In this document: piece after piece, positions 39,801-48,690 of the stretch | Numbering within the stretch: position 1 is the stretch's first letter | Layout of the letters: each line of letters opens with the position of its first letter | Origin: Vanilla planifolia | Taxonomy: Eukaryota; Streptophyta; Magnoliopsida; Asparagales; Orchidaceae | Reading direction: 5' to 3' | DNA: 64,000 nucleotides | NCBI GenBank assembly: GCA_023846275.1 | Contig: CM043877.1 | Coordinates: 13,313,107-13,377,106, forward strand | The notes under the pieces: model-generated | What the model saw: only the letters and a program-made list of their open reading frames with translations | The model's database searches: none | What the model was told of the DNA's origin: nothing | Made by a program: the position numbers and the translations under genes

Positions 39801-42800
39801 CAGCAAAGCAAGTATACTGTGCAAATCTAAGTCAATGGAAACTACACAAAAATAACTGCAGCAAGTTACCTTCTGATCTAAAGCAAGCCATTCAGTAGTA
39901 GCATCATCCTTAACTGTACCTCCAATGATAACATTGGTTGTATGTGCAACTCTTCCTTCGGATTTTGATACTTCTGGTTTCGAAAATGGTAAAAATAAGA
40001 AGCAAAAAACATGTGAGTAGGGCATAAGCCATAAGTGAGCGATAATATTGTCGGAATGTATAGTTCCGTAGAGGATTGCCTAAAGGAACAACATGCATTT
40101 TCCTGTTTTAAGATAATTTTTGTAGCTCCTGGAAGTGCTTTGAAGAGAAATTAGTCCCAATGAAGGATATTTCAGTATGCACATACCATGACATATGATG
40201 AAATACACACCTTTTTCACTTTCTTTTCTTAATCTTAGAATCCAAACAGTAAATATGAAATATTATGATGGGATACTAACAACATTCACAAAACGAATTG
40301 CATAAATTCCTCTAAGGTAGCTTGATACTGCTGCTTTATGTCCATTACCCGTTCATATGCAATGCCAAAGTATTATCCTTCACCTAAAGAAACATGATTA
40401 AGAAAAGAAAACACTCTTTACTTTCTTTTAACAAGCTTTATTTAGTCTAAATTAAAGGAAACATATCTACTGGGTCTTTAACACTAGCATAGCGTTTTCC
40501 TTTTAATCCAAATAGTATGTGCAAGGGATTGAATCTAGGACTCCAAAAACAAATTTCTTGATCTTTACCTACTAAGCTAGCTGGAACCCACATGATCATA
40601 ATCTTTTTGTTAAGCCAAATCTTTAGTAATCAACAATATTGTTATTTGGGTTATAGTCAACTTAGGTAAAAAATTCAACCTCAATTAACAATTTATAAGA
40701 GGGAACCAAGAGAGACTAAGCCACCATGATCAATACTGAAATATCCAGCAAATAGTTTGTCCAAAAAACAGGTGAGAAAATTAGTAAAAGAATGTCCACA
40801 GAAGTATCTGTGTACATCTAATTCATGTTAAATACCCTTTTGATTCTTGACATGTTTAAGGATCAACTTCTGCGACATTGAAGACAGATTAAGCTAATGG
40901 CTGAAAATTCATAGGATCATTCAAGTGATATTAACCGTTATCAAGAAGTAAGGAGATGATAGTTTTAAAGGACTAGGTAATTATAGGTATCCCTTCCCAT
41001 AATATTTGCAGTTATATCACTCAATAACTGTTAAGGACTTCAGTTGTTATACCTCCAGTGTTTCTACAGTACGGGAATATTCTCCCAAAATTATGAGTTA
41101 AGTGCATAAAGAGTATGGATAAGCTTATGACTTAAAAAAACAAGACAATGAAAGCAAGCTTGTTAAAATGTAACATTTAACTATCACATTTCAGCACATT
41201 CATAATCAACTCATGATATTGATACTCAACACAAAATAATCTATTAGAAAAACTACAAATATCCTAAAGGAGCTAAAACAAAATCATGCAAATAACAAAA
41301 TCTCAGAATGTTAAGCAGTATTTAACACATTGAATTCATGACAAGTTTTCAAAATCTAATTGTTACATCCTAAGTAGTAAGAGGCTATGGTAGAAAAATC
41401 TCTACTCTTGACTCTAATATAACTTTAGAATCAGTTCAGGCACACCTTGATGTCAAATTTTTTGCCTATAAATTGGTGTTTGCTCTAAAGCACAAATCAA
41501 ATGACACTATTAAAACATATAAAACTTGATAGTCAAAACATTTATCAAACATATGACTTCAATTATGATGAGATTTTCTCACCAATTATACACAAAATCA
41601 ATTTGTATTATTTTCTTTCTTATAGTTAATCAAGAATGTCCTATTTTTCAAATTGAAGTAAAAAATAACTTTATAGCAATATTTAGGAGATTGTGTTCAT
41701 AGAGCAACCGATAAAATTTGTTACTCAAGGGAATAAAGTGAATCATACTTGCAAGCTGAAGAAAATCATTTGTCTTTTTAAACAGAGTCAAAAGTTTAGC
41801 TTCAAAATTTAATCCGATTGTTATAACTTTTCAAATTTAAAGGTACCAAGTTGATCTAGTATTCATTATGTAATTGGTATTATCATCCTGGCAATCTATA
41901 TAAATGATATTACCCCAACTGATAATGATTTCACGAGTATTATATAGATAAAGGAATTTTTAAAGAAGGATTTTTTTGCCAAAGATATATAGCATCCTTG
42001 ATACTTCCTTGGGACCAAGGTAGCTAATAGAAAGTATAAAGTTTTCTTGTCTTAATGGAGGTATGTACTTGATTTACTACAATAAATAGGTCCCAAACCT
42101 ATTGACACTCCAATTGACTTCAATATATATTTTTTAAAAGATAATAAAAAACTCTTGGAAAACAAATTCCTAACAAATGACTAATGGACAAATTGAATTA
42201 TTTTAACCATCATTCAACAAGACATATAATTTGTCATAAGTATTATTAATCAACTTATTGACAAGTGCAAGCAGGTTTACTGAGATGTTGCTCTATAATG
42301 ATTTTAAAATATGCAAAAGAGGTTCCTAAAAAGGGAATAGAATTTGTAAAACATGAACATCTATAAATTGAGGTGTATTCTAATAACAATTACACTAGCT
42401 CTAAAAAGGTGAGAAATCAACTTCAAACTATTGTACCTTGTTGGAAGGTAATCTGATCACTTAGAGAAACAAGAAACAAACCACAAAAGCTTAATCCAGT
42501 ATTAAAATTGAATATCGAGCCATAGCTCACACAACCTGTCAAATGTTTTGGATTAAGCATTTAATTGAAGGACTTGGCTTTCAAAATTCAAAACCATAGC
42601 CCATGTATTATGATAATCAAGCTGCTATTCACATTGCAAGTAATTTATCTATCAAGAGCAAACCAAGGACATAGAAGTTAATTATCACTTCATTGGAGAG
42701 AATGTCATCAGTCAAATTATTTGCACCCAATTTACTCTTTCGACAACCAATTGGTTGATATGTTCTAAGTCTCAACGCCCTTTAAAAAGAATTGTGACAA

Positions 42801-43323
42801 ATTGCCGATTAATATCTAAGCTCTAGAGAAAGGGAGTGTTTAAATATATTAGTTCTTAATTTATATTACATTAATATAAATATAAATAATAAGCTTAATA
42901 TTATTTGTTTTATTAGGTTTTAATTTAGTTATTTTTTTGCTTGAGTATTTGAATTTTGAACCCTAAATAAAAGGTATCAAATTCCCTCTTTTAAATCAAC
43001 AAAATTTAAACATTTTTCTCTTTGCTAATTAAGATATATTTTACAATAAGAGAACACTTTTATTTAACTTATCAGCAAAGTTATATAGTCATATAAAAGT
43101 AAATCCACATTTTAATGTAAAAATAAGCATGTGCCAAATTATTTTTGTGATGTGCAAAGGAATTGTCACTTTGTTGATTAAAGACTTAAAAAATTGAAAT
43201 GGATAAATAATTCTTACAGCTAATGGATTAGAACAAAATTTTTCTCATCACATTACTTTATAAACATATATTGGTAGCATCATCACTTTAACCCAATAAG
43301 ATAAGAAATATTCGAAGTGTGCG

Positions 43324-43357
<34 letters not shown>

Positions 43358-46331
43358 TATAGAGAGAGAGAGAGAGATATTGGATTATGTGCTATCTCAT
43401 ATCTTCATCTCAAAACCTATTTGTTAAATAACTATTAACTTAAGTGAAAACAAGAAGTTCACATTTTTCACCCATCTCACAAGGATATATAATACATAGA
43501 TTTTTTAGATCATTGATGCAACTAAAAATAGGTATCCAATTGTTTTGGGTGACCTATCATCCAACTTTATGTGCATCTATCCATGAAATAAAACGACTCC
43601 AAATAAGAATCACACACAAATGCACATATTACTAGAAAAATTGTCTATCCTCAACTTTTTCAATAAGAGAATTGATTATTATTTTTAAAAAAGATATGCA
43701 CTAAATGAATCTATAACCCAAAAATTCTCTCACCTCAAACAACATCAAGACCTATAAGCTCTTTGCTACTCAAATTTTCATGCATAACCTTTTGTTTTAT
43801 TAAAACATTATTTTGAAGACTACTCTAGTGTACCAAAAAGCACAATCAAAAGCTAATTGGAGCTCATTCTATATGTGAGAATCAGCAAAATTGTAAAGAA
43901 CAAGCTCCACCCAAACAAGCAAGAATTATGAACAATTAAAGGAAACGCAAGTAAAAAAAAATCATAGCAGATTCATGTCATGCGTATTAGATAAAAGCCT
44001 AGACCAAATTAGTTATAGATTGCTTCTCAAAGACCATTTATTTTTTATAATTAGGATAACTGCCTGCTAATCTCTTGAAGCACTGGATGGTAGTGACTTG
44101 CTGTATTCTCCGTTATAAACAGCAGCAAGTGCTACAATTAAGACATCTTGAACATTAAACTTTTTCTTACATGTTATTGGATGCCTACAAAGAATACTTC
44201 ATTGCTTCAGCCCAACTCTTCCACTTGTCTCTTTCTACCTTCTTATCTTTCATCTTTGCCTTCTAATTCTTCCTATTGCTAGCATCATCCCATTGACAAA
44301 AATAACTATTTCAATTGTCAATCCCAATTTGAGAGCTTCCTTTTTGTTAATAATCTTCAAGATAATATCTTTTTAAACATTTCACCCTCACCAACTTCTC
44401 TTCCTTTTTTATAACCAAATCTTGAGTCTCTCAATTGAACAAAACTAATCTCTTAATCATATGCTAGATTAAGGCCACTACTTCTAAAAAAATACATTTT
44501 GAGTGACAACAATTACTAGATTCCAAGAATTCATTTGTGTTCCACAACAGATTAGTGGAGATCTCTCAAAACAAACCTTTGAAATTCAAGAACATCTAAA
44601 GGAAAAATCCTTAAATTGATTCTTTAGTTAATTGTTGCAAGTCATATCACTAGTTCTAATCTCATTGGATATGACATTGACAATGTTGGTCTCAAGTTTA
44701 AAAAATTTCTTACCTCTTACATCTAATGACCTACATTGATTTTCGATGAAATGAGCAATCTGCTCATACAAGAAAAAAAAATCCTTAAATGCCTCTCCAC
44801 ATCTCCCTTCTACTTAGTACTACTCGAGTTTCTATTGTTCAACCTAAAACCACTAAACTTGAAAATTCTCATAGTTGTGGTAGTTTATTTTGTAATTTTA
44901 ATAAAAAGGGGTATGATAAAGGTTGGGATCATGGTCACAACCATTCATTTCCCACCAATTCCAACATAATTACTCTATAACTTATACTCTTTACCAAAAA
45001 CATAAACCTCCACCATAGCCAACATCCTCCCTCGACTTATCATCAAATTATCTATCATAAATGCAACAAACAAGGACACAACTTGCATTTGTCCTAACCA
45101 AGGAAAATCTTCTTATGTTGGTACTCCTTTGCAAATAAGTTGTCTTCAACAAACCTCCTTGATGTTCTTGATGCTGACTAGCATCAAGACTCTGGAGCAA
45201 CCAATAAGATGGCTCCATCCAAGGCTTCATTCATAACCTCTCAATTGCATCAAGGTATTAGCTCTATTATGGTTGGTAACATAACTAAATTACTTATTAC
45301 TTATATTAACTTTACTATTATTTCTTCTCCAATTGGTTTTTTGTATATAAAAGATGTTTTGGATGCTACAGATATTAAGAACTTATTATATCTATCTACA
45401 CACAAATTTCCAATTTAGCATAATTGAATATTCTTATTAGACACTAATAGTTTTGTCATGAAGCAGTGCAAAGACAAAATTCTATTATTTGAGCAAAATT
45501 CAAGCATCTTTATGACACAAGCAAATGATCTGTTCTCAATCGTATCTCCAATAGCTATCATATCATAGAAAAGTCCACCACTCACAATTAGGGCATCTTT
45601 CTATTCCAATACTTTGAGTTATTTCCTACACAAATTACTATGTATGTCCTCAAGGAAAGCTCATCAATTACCATTCAATTAACATACACATTCATCTTCA
45701 ACTCCTCTTCAAGTACTTCACATAAATATATGAAGTCCTTTCTTTGTTTCTTTATAAATGTTTTGCTCCAATTATCGACGAATTTACAAGATATATATGA
45801 TTGTTTCCATTGATGCATAAATGTGATTTTTTTTTCAACACATTTATTAATTTCAAAATCATGGCTACGAAAGCCTTCTTGTCCAAAATCATGACCATTT
45901 AATCTAACAATAATGAAGAGTTCATTAGCAATCAACTAAGATTGTATTTAATACAACAAGATAATTTACATCATTCTTTTGTTCTTACACTCAACAAAAT
46001 GAAACTATAAAGAGAAAACATATGTATATAATTGAAATAAGTCTTCTCTTATTAATTTAATCTAGTATCCCACGAACTTCTAGCTTGAAGTATACAAGAA
46101 GTTAAAATAAAACATACCGGAAATAGCCTTGAGCACGGCCTCCTGCGGCGGACCCTGGTCATCTTGAGGAGACGCCGGAAATGGAACGCCCCTGAGGGAG
46201 CACCTCACGGAAAGAGATTCGGTTGGACCCCTAAATATTGGCCGAATAAATAGCGCCCGCGAGAAAGGGGAGCGGGCCGCCCGCCAAGGTTCGGTTAGCA
46301 CGACGGAGCGCAAGACAGTTCCGCACGCCAT
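15809..46331 (-). CDS. plastid-targeted YbeD/DUF493-family protein, five-exon gene with giant introns
   Basis: Five exons (46,331-46,118; 39,973-39,870; 29,550-29,437; 16,045-15,962; 15,865-15,809) join into 573 coding bases, 190 residues plus stop. Every junction is GT-AG and the phases agree (phase 1 after exon 1, phase 0 after the others). Residues 1 to about 44 are rich in Arg, Ser and Ala and end in VRC|S, a plausible chloroplast transit peptide. Residues about 107-190 match the bacterial YbeD/UPF0250 (DUF493) family: YPTVRGFTAIG, then SSRGKYVSVNIGP, then SSEQVQAVYNAMRRDERMKYFL-type ending. Bacterial YbeD has an ACT-like fold and no settled function, so a regulatory or ligand-binding role is only inference. 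Introns of 6,144, 10,319, 13,391 and 96 bases make the gene about 30.5 kb. The long ones are filled with element fossils, but no exon is damaged. Confidence 0.9.
15962..16045 (-). CDS. DUF493 gene exon 4
   Basis: 84 bases, phase 0, encode residues 145-172, DRVTQKLSSRGKYVSVNI to VVSSEQ, the most conserved DUF493 block. The acceptor is TTTATCAG|GATAGG and the donor GAGCAG|GTCTTTTC. Confidence 0.92.
16719..21182 (+). mobile_element. Ty1/copia LTR retrotransposon fossil in intron 3
   Basis: Two diverged terminal-repeat-like copies lie at about 16,719-17,007 and 20,881-21,182. They share phrases such as 'aaaagccca' early and 'tttgttt(g)cgggcttt'-type sequence late. Between them, on the plus strand, are gag-like (17,240-17,760), protease/integrase-like (18,050-18,950), a Ser/Thr/Pro-rich linker (19,080-19,440), reverse transcriptase (19,480-20,100) and RNase H (20,220-20,870) similarities in copia order. 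It is antisense to the host gene. The copy is heavily broken, with many more than ten breaks, and the two repeats differ so much that insertion must be old. Confidence 0.75.
19849..20002. repeat. 77-bp tandem duplication inside the copia fossil
   Basis: A 77-bp unit starting ATATAAATCACTA at 19,849 is repeated from 19,926 with a handful of mismatches. It arose after the element had inserted or during its decay. Confidence 0.9.
22035..22063. repeat. (AAAAT)n microsatellite
   Basis: About five AAAAT-type repeats lie just outside the repeat end of the gypsy fossil in intron 3. Confidence 0.85.
22095..27245 (-). mobile_element. Ty3/gypsy LTR retrotransposon fossil in intron 3
   Basis: On the minus strand, from high to low coordinate, I see a repeat end (about 26,850-27,200), a short gag-like stretch, protease (about 25,870-26,120), reverse transcriptase (about 24,880-25,620), RNase H (about 24,100-24,800), integrase (about 22,800-23,700) and a second repeat end (about 22,095-22,480). 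The order PR-RT-RH-INT and the integrase C-terminal pattern are those of Ty3/gypsy, probably the Tat/Athila side. The two repeats align over about 200 bases but are strongly diverged, so the insertion is old. Broken, with many more than ten breaks. It is in the same orientation as the host gene. Confidence 0.75.
27246..29436. other. remainder of intron 3, nothing recognised
   Basis: Non-coding, AT-rich DNA up to the donor of exon 3. No domain-bearing element, RNA gene or clear repeat was recognised. Confidence 0.5.
29437..29550 (-). CDS. DUF493 gene exon 3
   Basis: 114 bases, phase 0 on both sides, encode residues 107-144 from VNSYPTVRGFTAIG to LQEPIPE. The acceptor is TTTTGCAG|GTCAAC and the donor CCAGAG|GTTTGTTG. 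It sits between 13.4-kb intron 3 and 10.3-kb intron 2. Confidence 0.9.
29911..30190 (-). mobile_element. 3' end of an RTE-type LINE in intron 2
   Basis: On the minus strand the sequence ends in a (TTATTG)n/(TTG)n-like tail at 29,929-29,911, preceded by the common plant RTE 3' motif. Upstream, broken frames match the C-terminal domain of plant RTE polyproteins: a 'W..R..VVDPN..GLLLLLL' ending and the 'SWMSDY...CIRDN' block upstream of it. Only the last roughly 280 bases are visible; typical RTE insertions are 5'-truncated. It ends about 360 bases from exon 3. Confidence 0.6.
30191..31235. other. intron 2 DNA, nothing recognised
   Basis: AT-rich non-coding sequence between the RTE end and the 21-bp minisatellite. 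No feature was recognised. Confidence 0.45.
31236..31475. repeat. diverged 21-bp minisatellite, about 11 units
   Basis: Units of 21 bp (occasionally 19-22) with the pattern TT(C/T)ATGAACA.GACTAGATAC run head to tail. The clearest pair is near 31,370-31,411. Because 21 is divisible by three, the array keeps a 104-codon minus-strand frame open with a seven-residue repeat (V.EVS.H type). That frame is probably a by-product. Units are well diverged, so the array is old. Confidence 0.75.
31900..35030 (+). mobile_element. Ty3/gypsy fossil in intron 2 (5' half)
   Basis: A terminal-repeat-like region with a clear TATAAATAG box (32,182-32,190) is followed on the plus strand by gag-like frames (about 32,890-33,900), a protease region (about 34,020-34,340) and the beginning of a reverse transcriptase (about 34,560-35,030). 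The pattern fits a chromovirus-like or related gypsy lineage. It stops inside the reverse transcriptase where the LINE-rich segment begins. Broken with many breaks, and old. It is antisense to the host gene. Confidence 0.6.
35600..39560 (-). mobile_element. L1-type LINE (ORF2 part), copy A, in intron 2
   Basis: Minus-strand fragments of an L1-type ORF2 appear in order from high to low coordinate. Endonuclease (about 38,790-39,500) carries SFVSSSNFCSL and the 'LDKIFINLD' block. Reverse transcriptase (about 37,300-38,250) shows VALIPKW near 37,960, YKIITKVLVNKMK near 37,880, and FLFVND, a variant of the F-A-D-D box, near 37,400. A zinc-finger/RVT region is at about 36,250-36,700 and plant-type RNase H at about 35,600-36,010. 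Frames are interrupted by stops and shifts throughout. ORF1 was not seen and the 3' limit is unclear. It has the same orientation as the host gene. Confidence 0.8.
38549..38696. repeat. 74-bp tandem duplication in LINE copy A
   Basis: Units at 38,549-38,622 and 38,623-38,696, beginning AGATTGCTAAGGCCC, differ at a few bases. Copy B (near 60,238) has only one unit, so the duplication in A may postdate the segmental duplication, or B has lost one. Confidence 0.85.
39870..39973 (-). CDS. DUF493 gene exon 2
   Basis: 104 bases between the acceptor AAACCAG (39,974-39,980) and donor AAG|GTAACTTG encode residues 72-106, starting VSKSEGRVAHTTNV after the split Glu codon and ending WLALDQK. This exon is inside the duplicated segment; its damaged twin is at 61,304-61,340. 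Confidence 0.88.
40349..40383 (-). other. candidate cryptic 35-base exon in intron 1
   Basis: On the minus strand TTTCTTTAG|GTGAAGG (acceptor) and GAACGG|GTAATGG (donor) frame 35 bases. In copy B the same span (61,603-61,637) has a better donor, GAACAG|GTAAATG. Inclusion would shift the reading frame, so it would act as a poison exon at most. No transcript support is available. Confidence 0.2.
40440..40610 (-). mobile_element. tRNA-type SINE-like repeat, copy A
   Basis: On the minus strand a box-A-like TAGCTTAGTAGG (40,579-40,568) and a box-B-like GATTCAATCC (40,535-40,526) are spaced 32 bases apart, as in tRNA-derived SINEs. The tail boundary is not clear. The limits are approximate. Confidence 0.45.
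41340..43070 (+). mobile_element. Ty1/copia fossil, RT-RNase H-LTR part, copy A
   Basis: Plus-strand similarity to copia reverse transcriptase (about 41,400-42,300) and RNase H (about 42,340-42,810) leads into a purine-rich tract (42,820-42,836) and one LTR (42,837-43,056). The LTR is followed by a primer-binding-site-like word (TTATCAGC). Nothing copia-like precedes 41,340. Broken, with more than ten breaks. It is duplicated at 61,870-63,635. Confidence 0.75.
42837..43056 (+). repeat. copia LTR, copy A
   Basis: 220 bases beginning TGTTTAAATA directly after the purine tract and ending GAGAACA. The twin at 63,400-63,619 is also 220 bases. A TG...CA form fits a copia LTR. Confidence 0.65.
43326..43378. 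repeat. (GT)n-(GA)n compound microsatellite
   Basis: About 15 GT dinucleotides followed by about 8 AG dinucleotides. In copy B of the segmental duplication the same site holds a long (TA)n-(GA)n array. Confidence 0.95.
44050..46025 (+). mobile_element. Ty1/copia fossil, gag-protease-integrase part, in intron 1
   Basis: Plus-strand similarity to copia gag (about 44,240-44,960), a zinc-knuckle-like patch (about 45,040-45,100), protease (about 45,170-45,470) and integrase (about 45,560-46,020) appears in the usual order, then stops within 100 bases of exon 1. No reverse transcriptase follows. The missing half of a copia element (RT, RNase H, LTR) is upstream at 41,340-43,070, so the two parts lie in permuted order. 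Broken, with more than ten breaks. Confidence 0.7.
46118..46331 (-). CDS. DUF493 gene exon 1 (transit peptide)
   Basis: 214 bases starting at ATG 46,331-46,329 encode residues 1-71 and the first base of codon 72. The donor is TCCG|GTATGTTT. The exon is GC-rich, in contrast to intron 1, and a copia fossil ends fewer than 100 bases beyond its donor. Confidence 0.88.
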
Positions 46332-46972
46332 CGACGATATTTTTGTGGCTGCAATTCCCCAGTATTGGTTTCGTCAGGTTATCAAGAGCTTCCGCCTTAA
46401 CTTTAGCTTAAGTTTGAATGTGGCTTTTGGAACGTCTGTGAGCTGGTTCAATGGTTCGACCTAGACGACGTGCTTTTCCACCTCAGTATAAACTTTTATT
46501 CAAAAATTGTACTTTTTTTACATTTATAACATAATTACCATGCCTTTATTTTATTCTGATTTTTTTTTAAAAAAATAATTTTTATATAACTAATTTTATT
46601 TATTCATCACGTCATGGCCATCTCAAAGATGATTACATGTTTTCATCACATTAATATCATTACATCTAAATTACTTAATTAAAGAGAATATATATATTGA
46701 TTTTGTTATTCTTAATTTTTGTTTTTTTTTTTCATGTTTTGAATAATTATTTTTAAATCTTGTACACTCTAGATTTAAAATTTTATTCTAACATTTTTAA
46801 TAGGGTATGATGATTTATCACATGTTTCATATCAAAATTATATAAGTTAAAAAGACCATGTTTTAATTTCACAAAATAATTTATATTGGTATTTAAATGA
46901 TTTTAGAAGAAAAAATATTATAAATTTCTAAACATAATAAAATTGAGTTTAAGATTATGTTTAATTTAAGTA

Positions 46973-47683
46973 TTGTTAAATATTGAGTTAATTCTTTTAG
47001 GTCAATCGATATAAAGATAAGTAAGTTTCATATCAATTACAACAAGGTAAATCCTAAATTATAAAATTAAAGCTATAATTCTTGAAATAATGAGGCATCT
47101 TTTGGGGGTAATTTGAATAAAATCTTTTGTGAACTTCATAGTTAAGTATTTTGAAAGTGAAATAATTTTCAGATGGATAATCATATGATAAGTGCTCTTA
47201 TCTGAAGGACAAAATGTGATTGGTTCAAGATAATATATCAATAAAAATATTGAAATAATATAATTTGATATTAAAGTTATAGTTTTTTTAATCTAATGTA
47301 GTTCGTGGAAGCTGATGAGCCTATAACACTTAGAATTGAAAAAAATAAGTAGTGATCATTGGATGATCTACAAAAGAGAAAAATCATTAAACAATGAGCA
47401 ACTATTGGTATGCTTCTAAGTAGTTGAGTTCATAAATAAATAAGTTCTACATCAATTACAAGGCGACATATCTTGAGCTCTATAGGTTATAAATTTTCAA
47501 ATATTTATGTGTCTTCTGGAGGCAAACTTATGTAAGATTATATGATAACTTTATAGTTAAGCATGCTAGGGGTAGAGAAGTTTTGGGATGGTAACCATGG
47601 AAGGGTCATTTCATGAAAGATAAAACCTAATTGGTTTAGGACAACACCTCATTAAAAAGGCTAGGTTGTTATAAAAAAACTTT
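46973..47683 (+). mobile_element. Cassandra-type TRIM fossil with 5S rRNA-like promoter boxes
   Basis: Two diverged direct copies of about 290 bases (about 46,973-47,262 and 47,393-47,683) flank a short internal part of roughly 130 bases. Each carries a segment resembling the internal promoter of 5S rRNA. In the second, box A AGTTAAGCATGCTAGGG (47,555-47,571), an intermediate element TAGAGAAG and box C GGATGGTAACCATGG (47,586-47,600) keep 5S spacing. The first (47,140-47,192) is more decayed. Two short LTRs with 5S-like sequence and about 700 bases in total are the hallmarks of Cassandra elements. It is non-coding, old and diverged. Confidence 0.55.
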
Positions 47684-47839
47684 AGAGATATAATTTGGAA
47701 GAGATGTTATGTTAATTGAAAATAAAAAAAAAATATAAGAGTTAATCAAGTAAATCATTTAATGAAGCAATCATTAATACTATGATTACCACTCCTTGGA
47801 GAAACACATTCTAAAATATCATTAAGGGAATTCCATCAA

Positions 47840-48690
47840 GCTTTTTTGGAGTAATATATTCCAAAGTTAACTAGTGAGAATGTGAGAGATGGCTTATCAA
47901 GGTTATGTTAAAGAGGGCTAACCACTACAGAATATGAACACAAAATTTCATGTTTTGCAAGGTACACATTGATATTGGGGAAAATAGAGAAAGAAAGATT
48001 TATGTATTTTAGAAGAGTCTAAGAACTCAATAAGAAATGTGATTATTTATATGAAATTTATTTCTTATAAAAGTCTAGTTGAAGTAGCATTAAGAATGTA
48101 AAAATGTCAAATAATTACAAAGGCAAGAAAAGTGGTTAATAAAAGAAAAGTAGTATTTTCTTTACATTGAGGATAGAAACTTGAGACTTTAACCTCTTGA
48201 GCAGGATCTTAAATTAAAGGACTAGAACTATGACATTTTTAATGCTAGATATGTAGTTATTATCATAAAGAAGAATGTAGGAAGAAAGTTGTCAAGCTTT
48301 TTTCTCGTGAAGGATTTGGACATTATGCTAAAGAGTTTCCACAAGTGTTGGGAAATCAACTATTGAAAGCAACAAAAAAAGTTAAGTATTTACACATGAA
48401 GGATTTACTATAGATGGACCAAAGGTCAATGCTACAATAAAACGTAAAGGTCAAGTTGTCACATATCAACCCCCATTAGACCTGTTATTAATTAGAAGCA
48501 AGATCCATCTTTTATGAATATTATCACTAATACTTTAAAAGTTTTAAATTAACATATGAAAGTTTCATTGATTATGAAACATCACATTCATCTGTCTCAG
48601 ACACAATAGTTATGAACATGATAGTTCATTAGTATAATTTAGAGCCACTCTTGTTGCATTGCCCACAAGAAAAGAAATAATAATAAACAA
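47840..48690 (+). mobile_element. Ty3/gypsy gag-protease remnant
   Basis: Plus-strand broken frames match the gag of gypsy elements (about 47,900-48,160), a cysteine-containing patch near 48,250-48,350 and the start of an aspartic protease (about 48,560-48,680). No terminal repeats could be defined. Decayed, with many breaks. Confidence 0.5.

Larger units (their letters stand above)
35661..43390. repeat. segmental duplication, copy A (with functional exon 2)
   Basis: The whole stretch from inside the LINE RNase H to beyond the (GT)n(GA)n microsatellite is matched in the same orientation at 57,361-64,000. It contains most of the L1 LINE, exon 2 of the DUF493 gene, a SINE-like repeat and a copia 3' end. 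Similarity is very high in places: over about 190 bases at 39,650-39,840 I count two mismatches. It is lower in LINE sequence. Confidence 0.92.

Noticed and set aside
46441-46475. tRNA-like GGTTCGACC word upstream of exon 1
   Set aside because: There is no A box or cloverleaf at the right distance, so it was not called as a tRNA gene.
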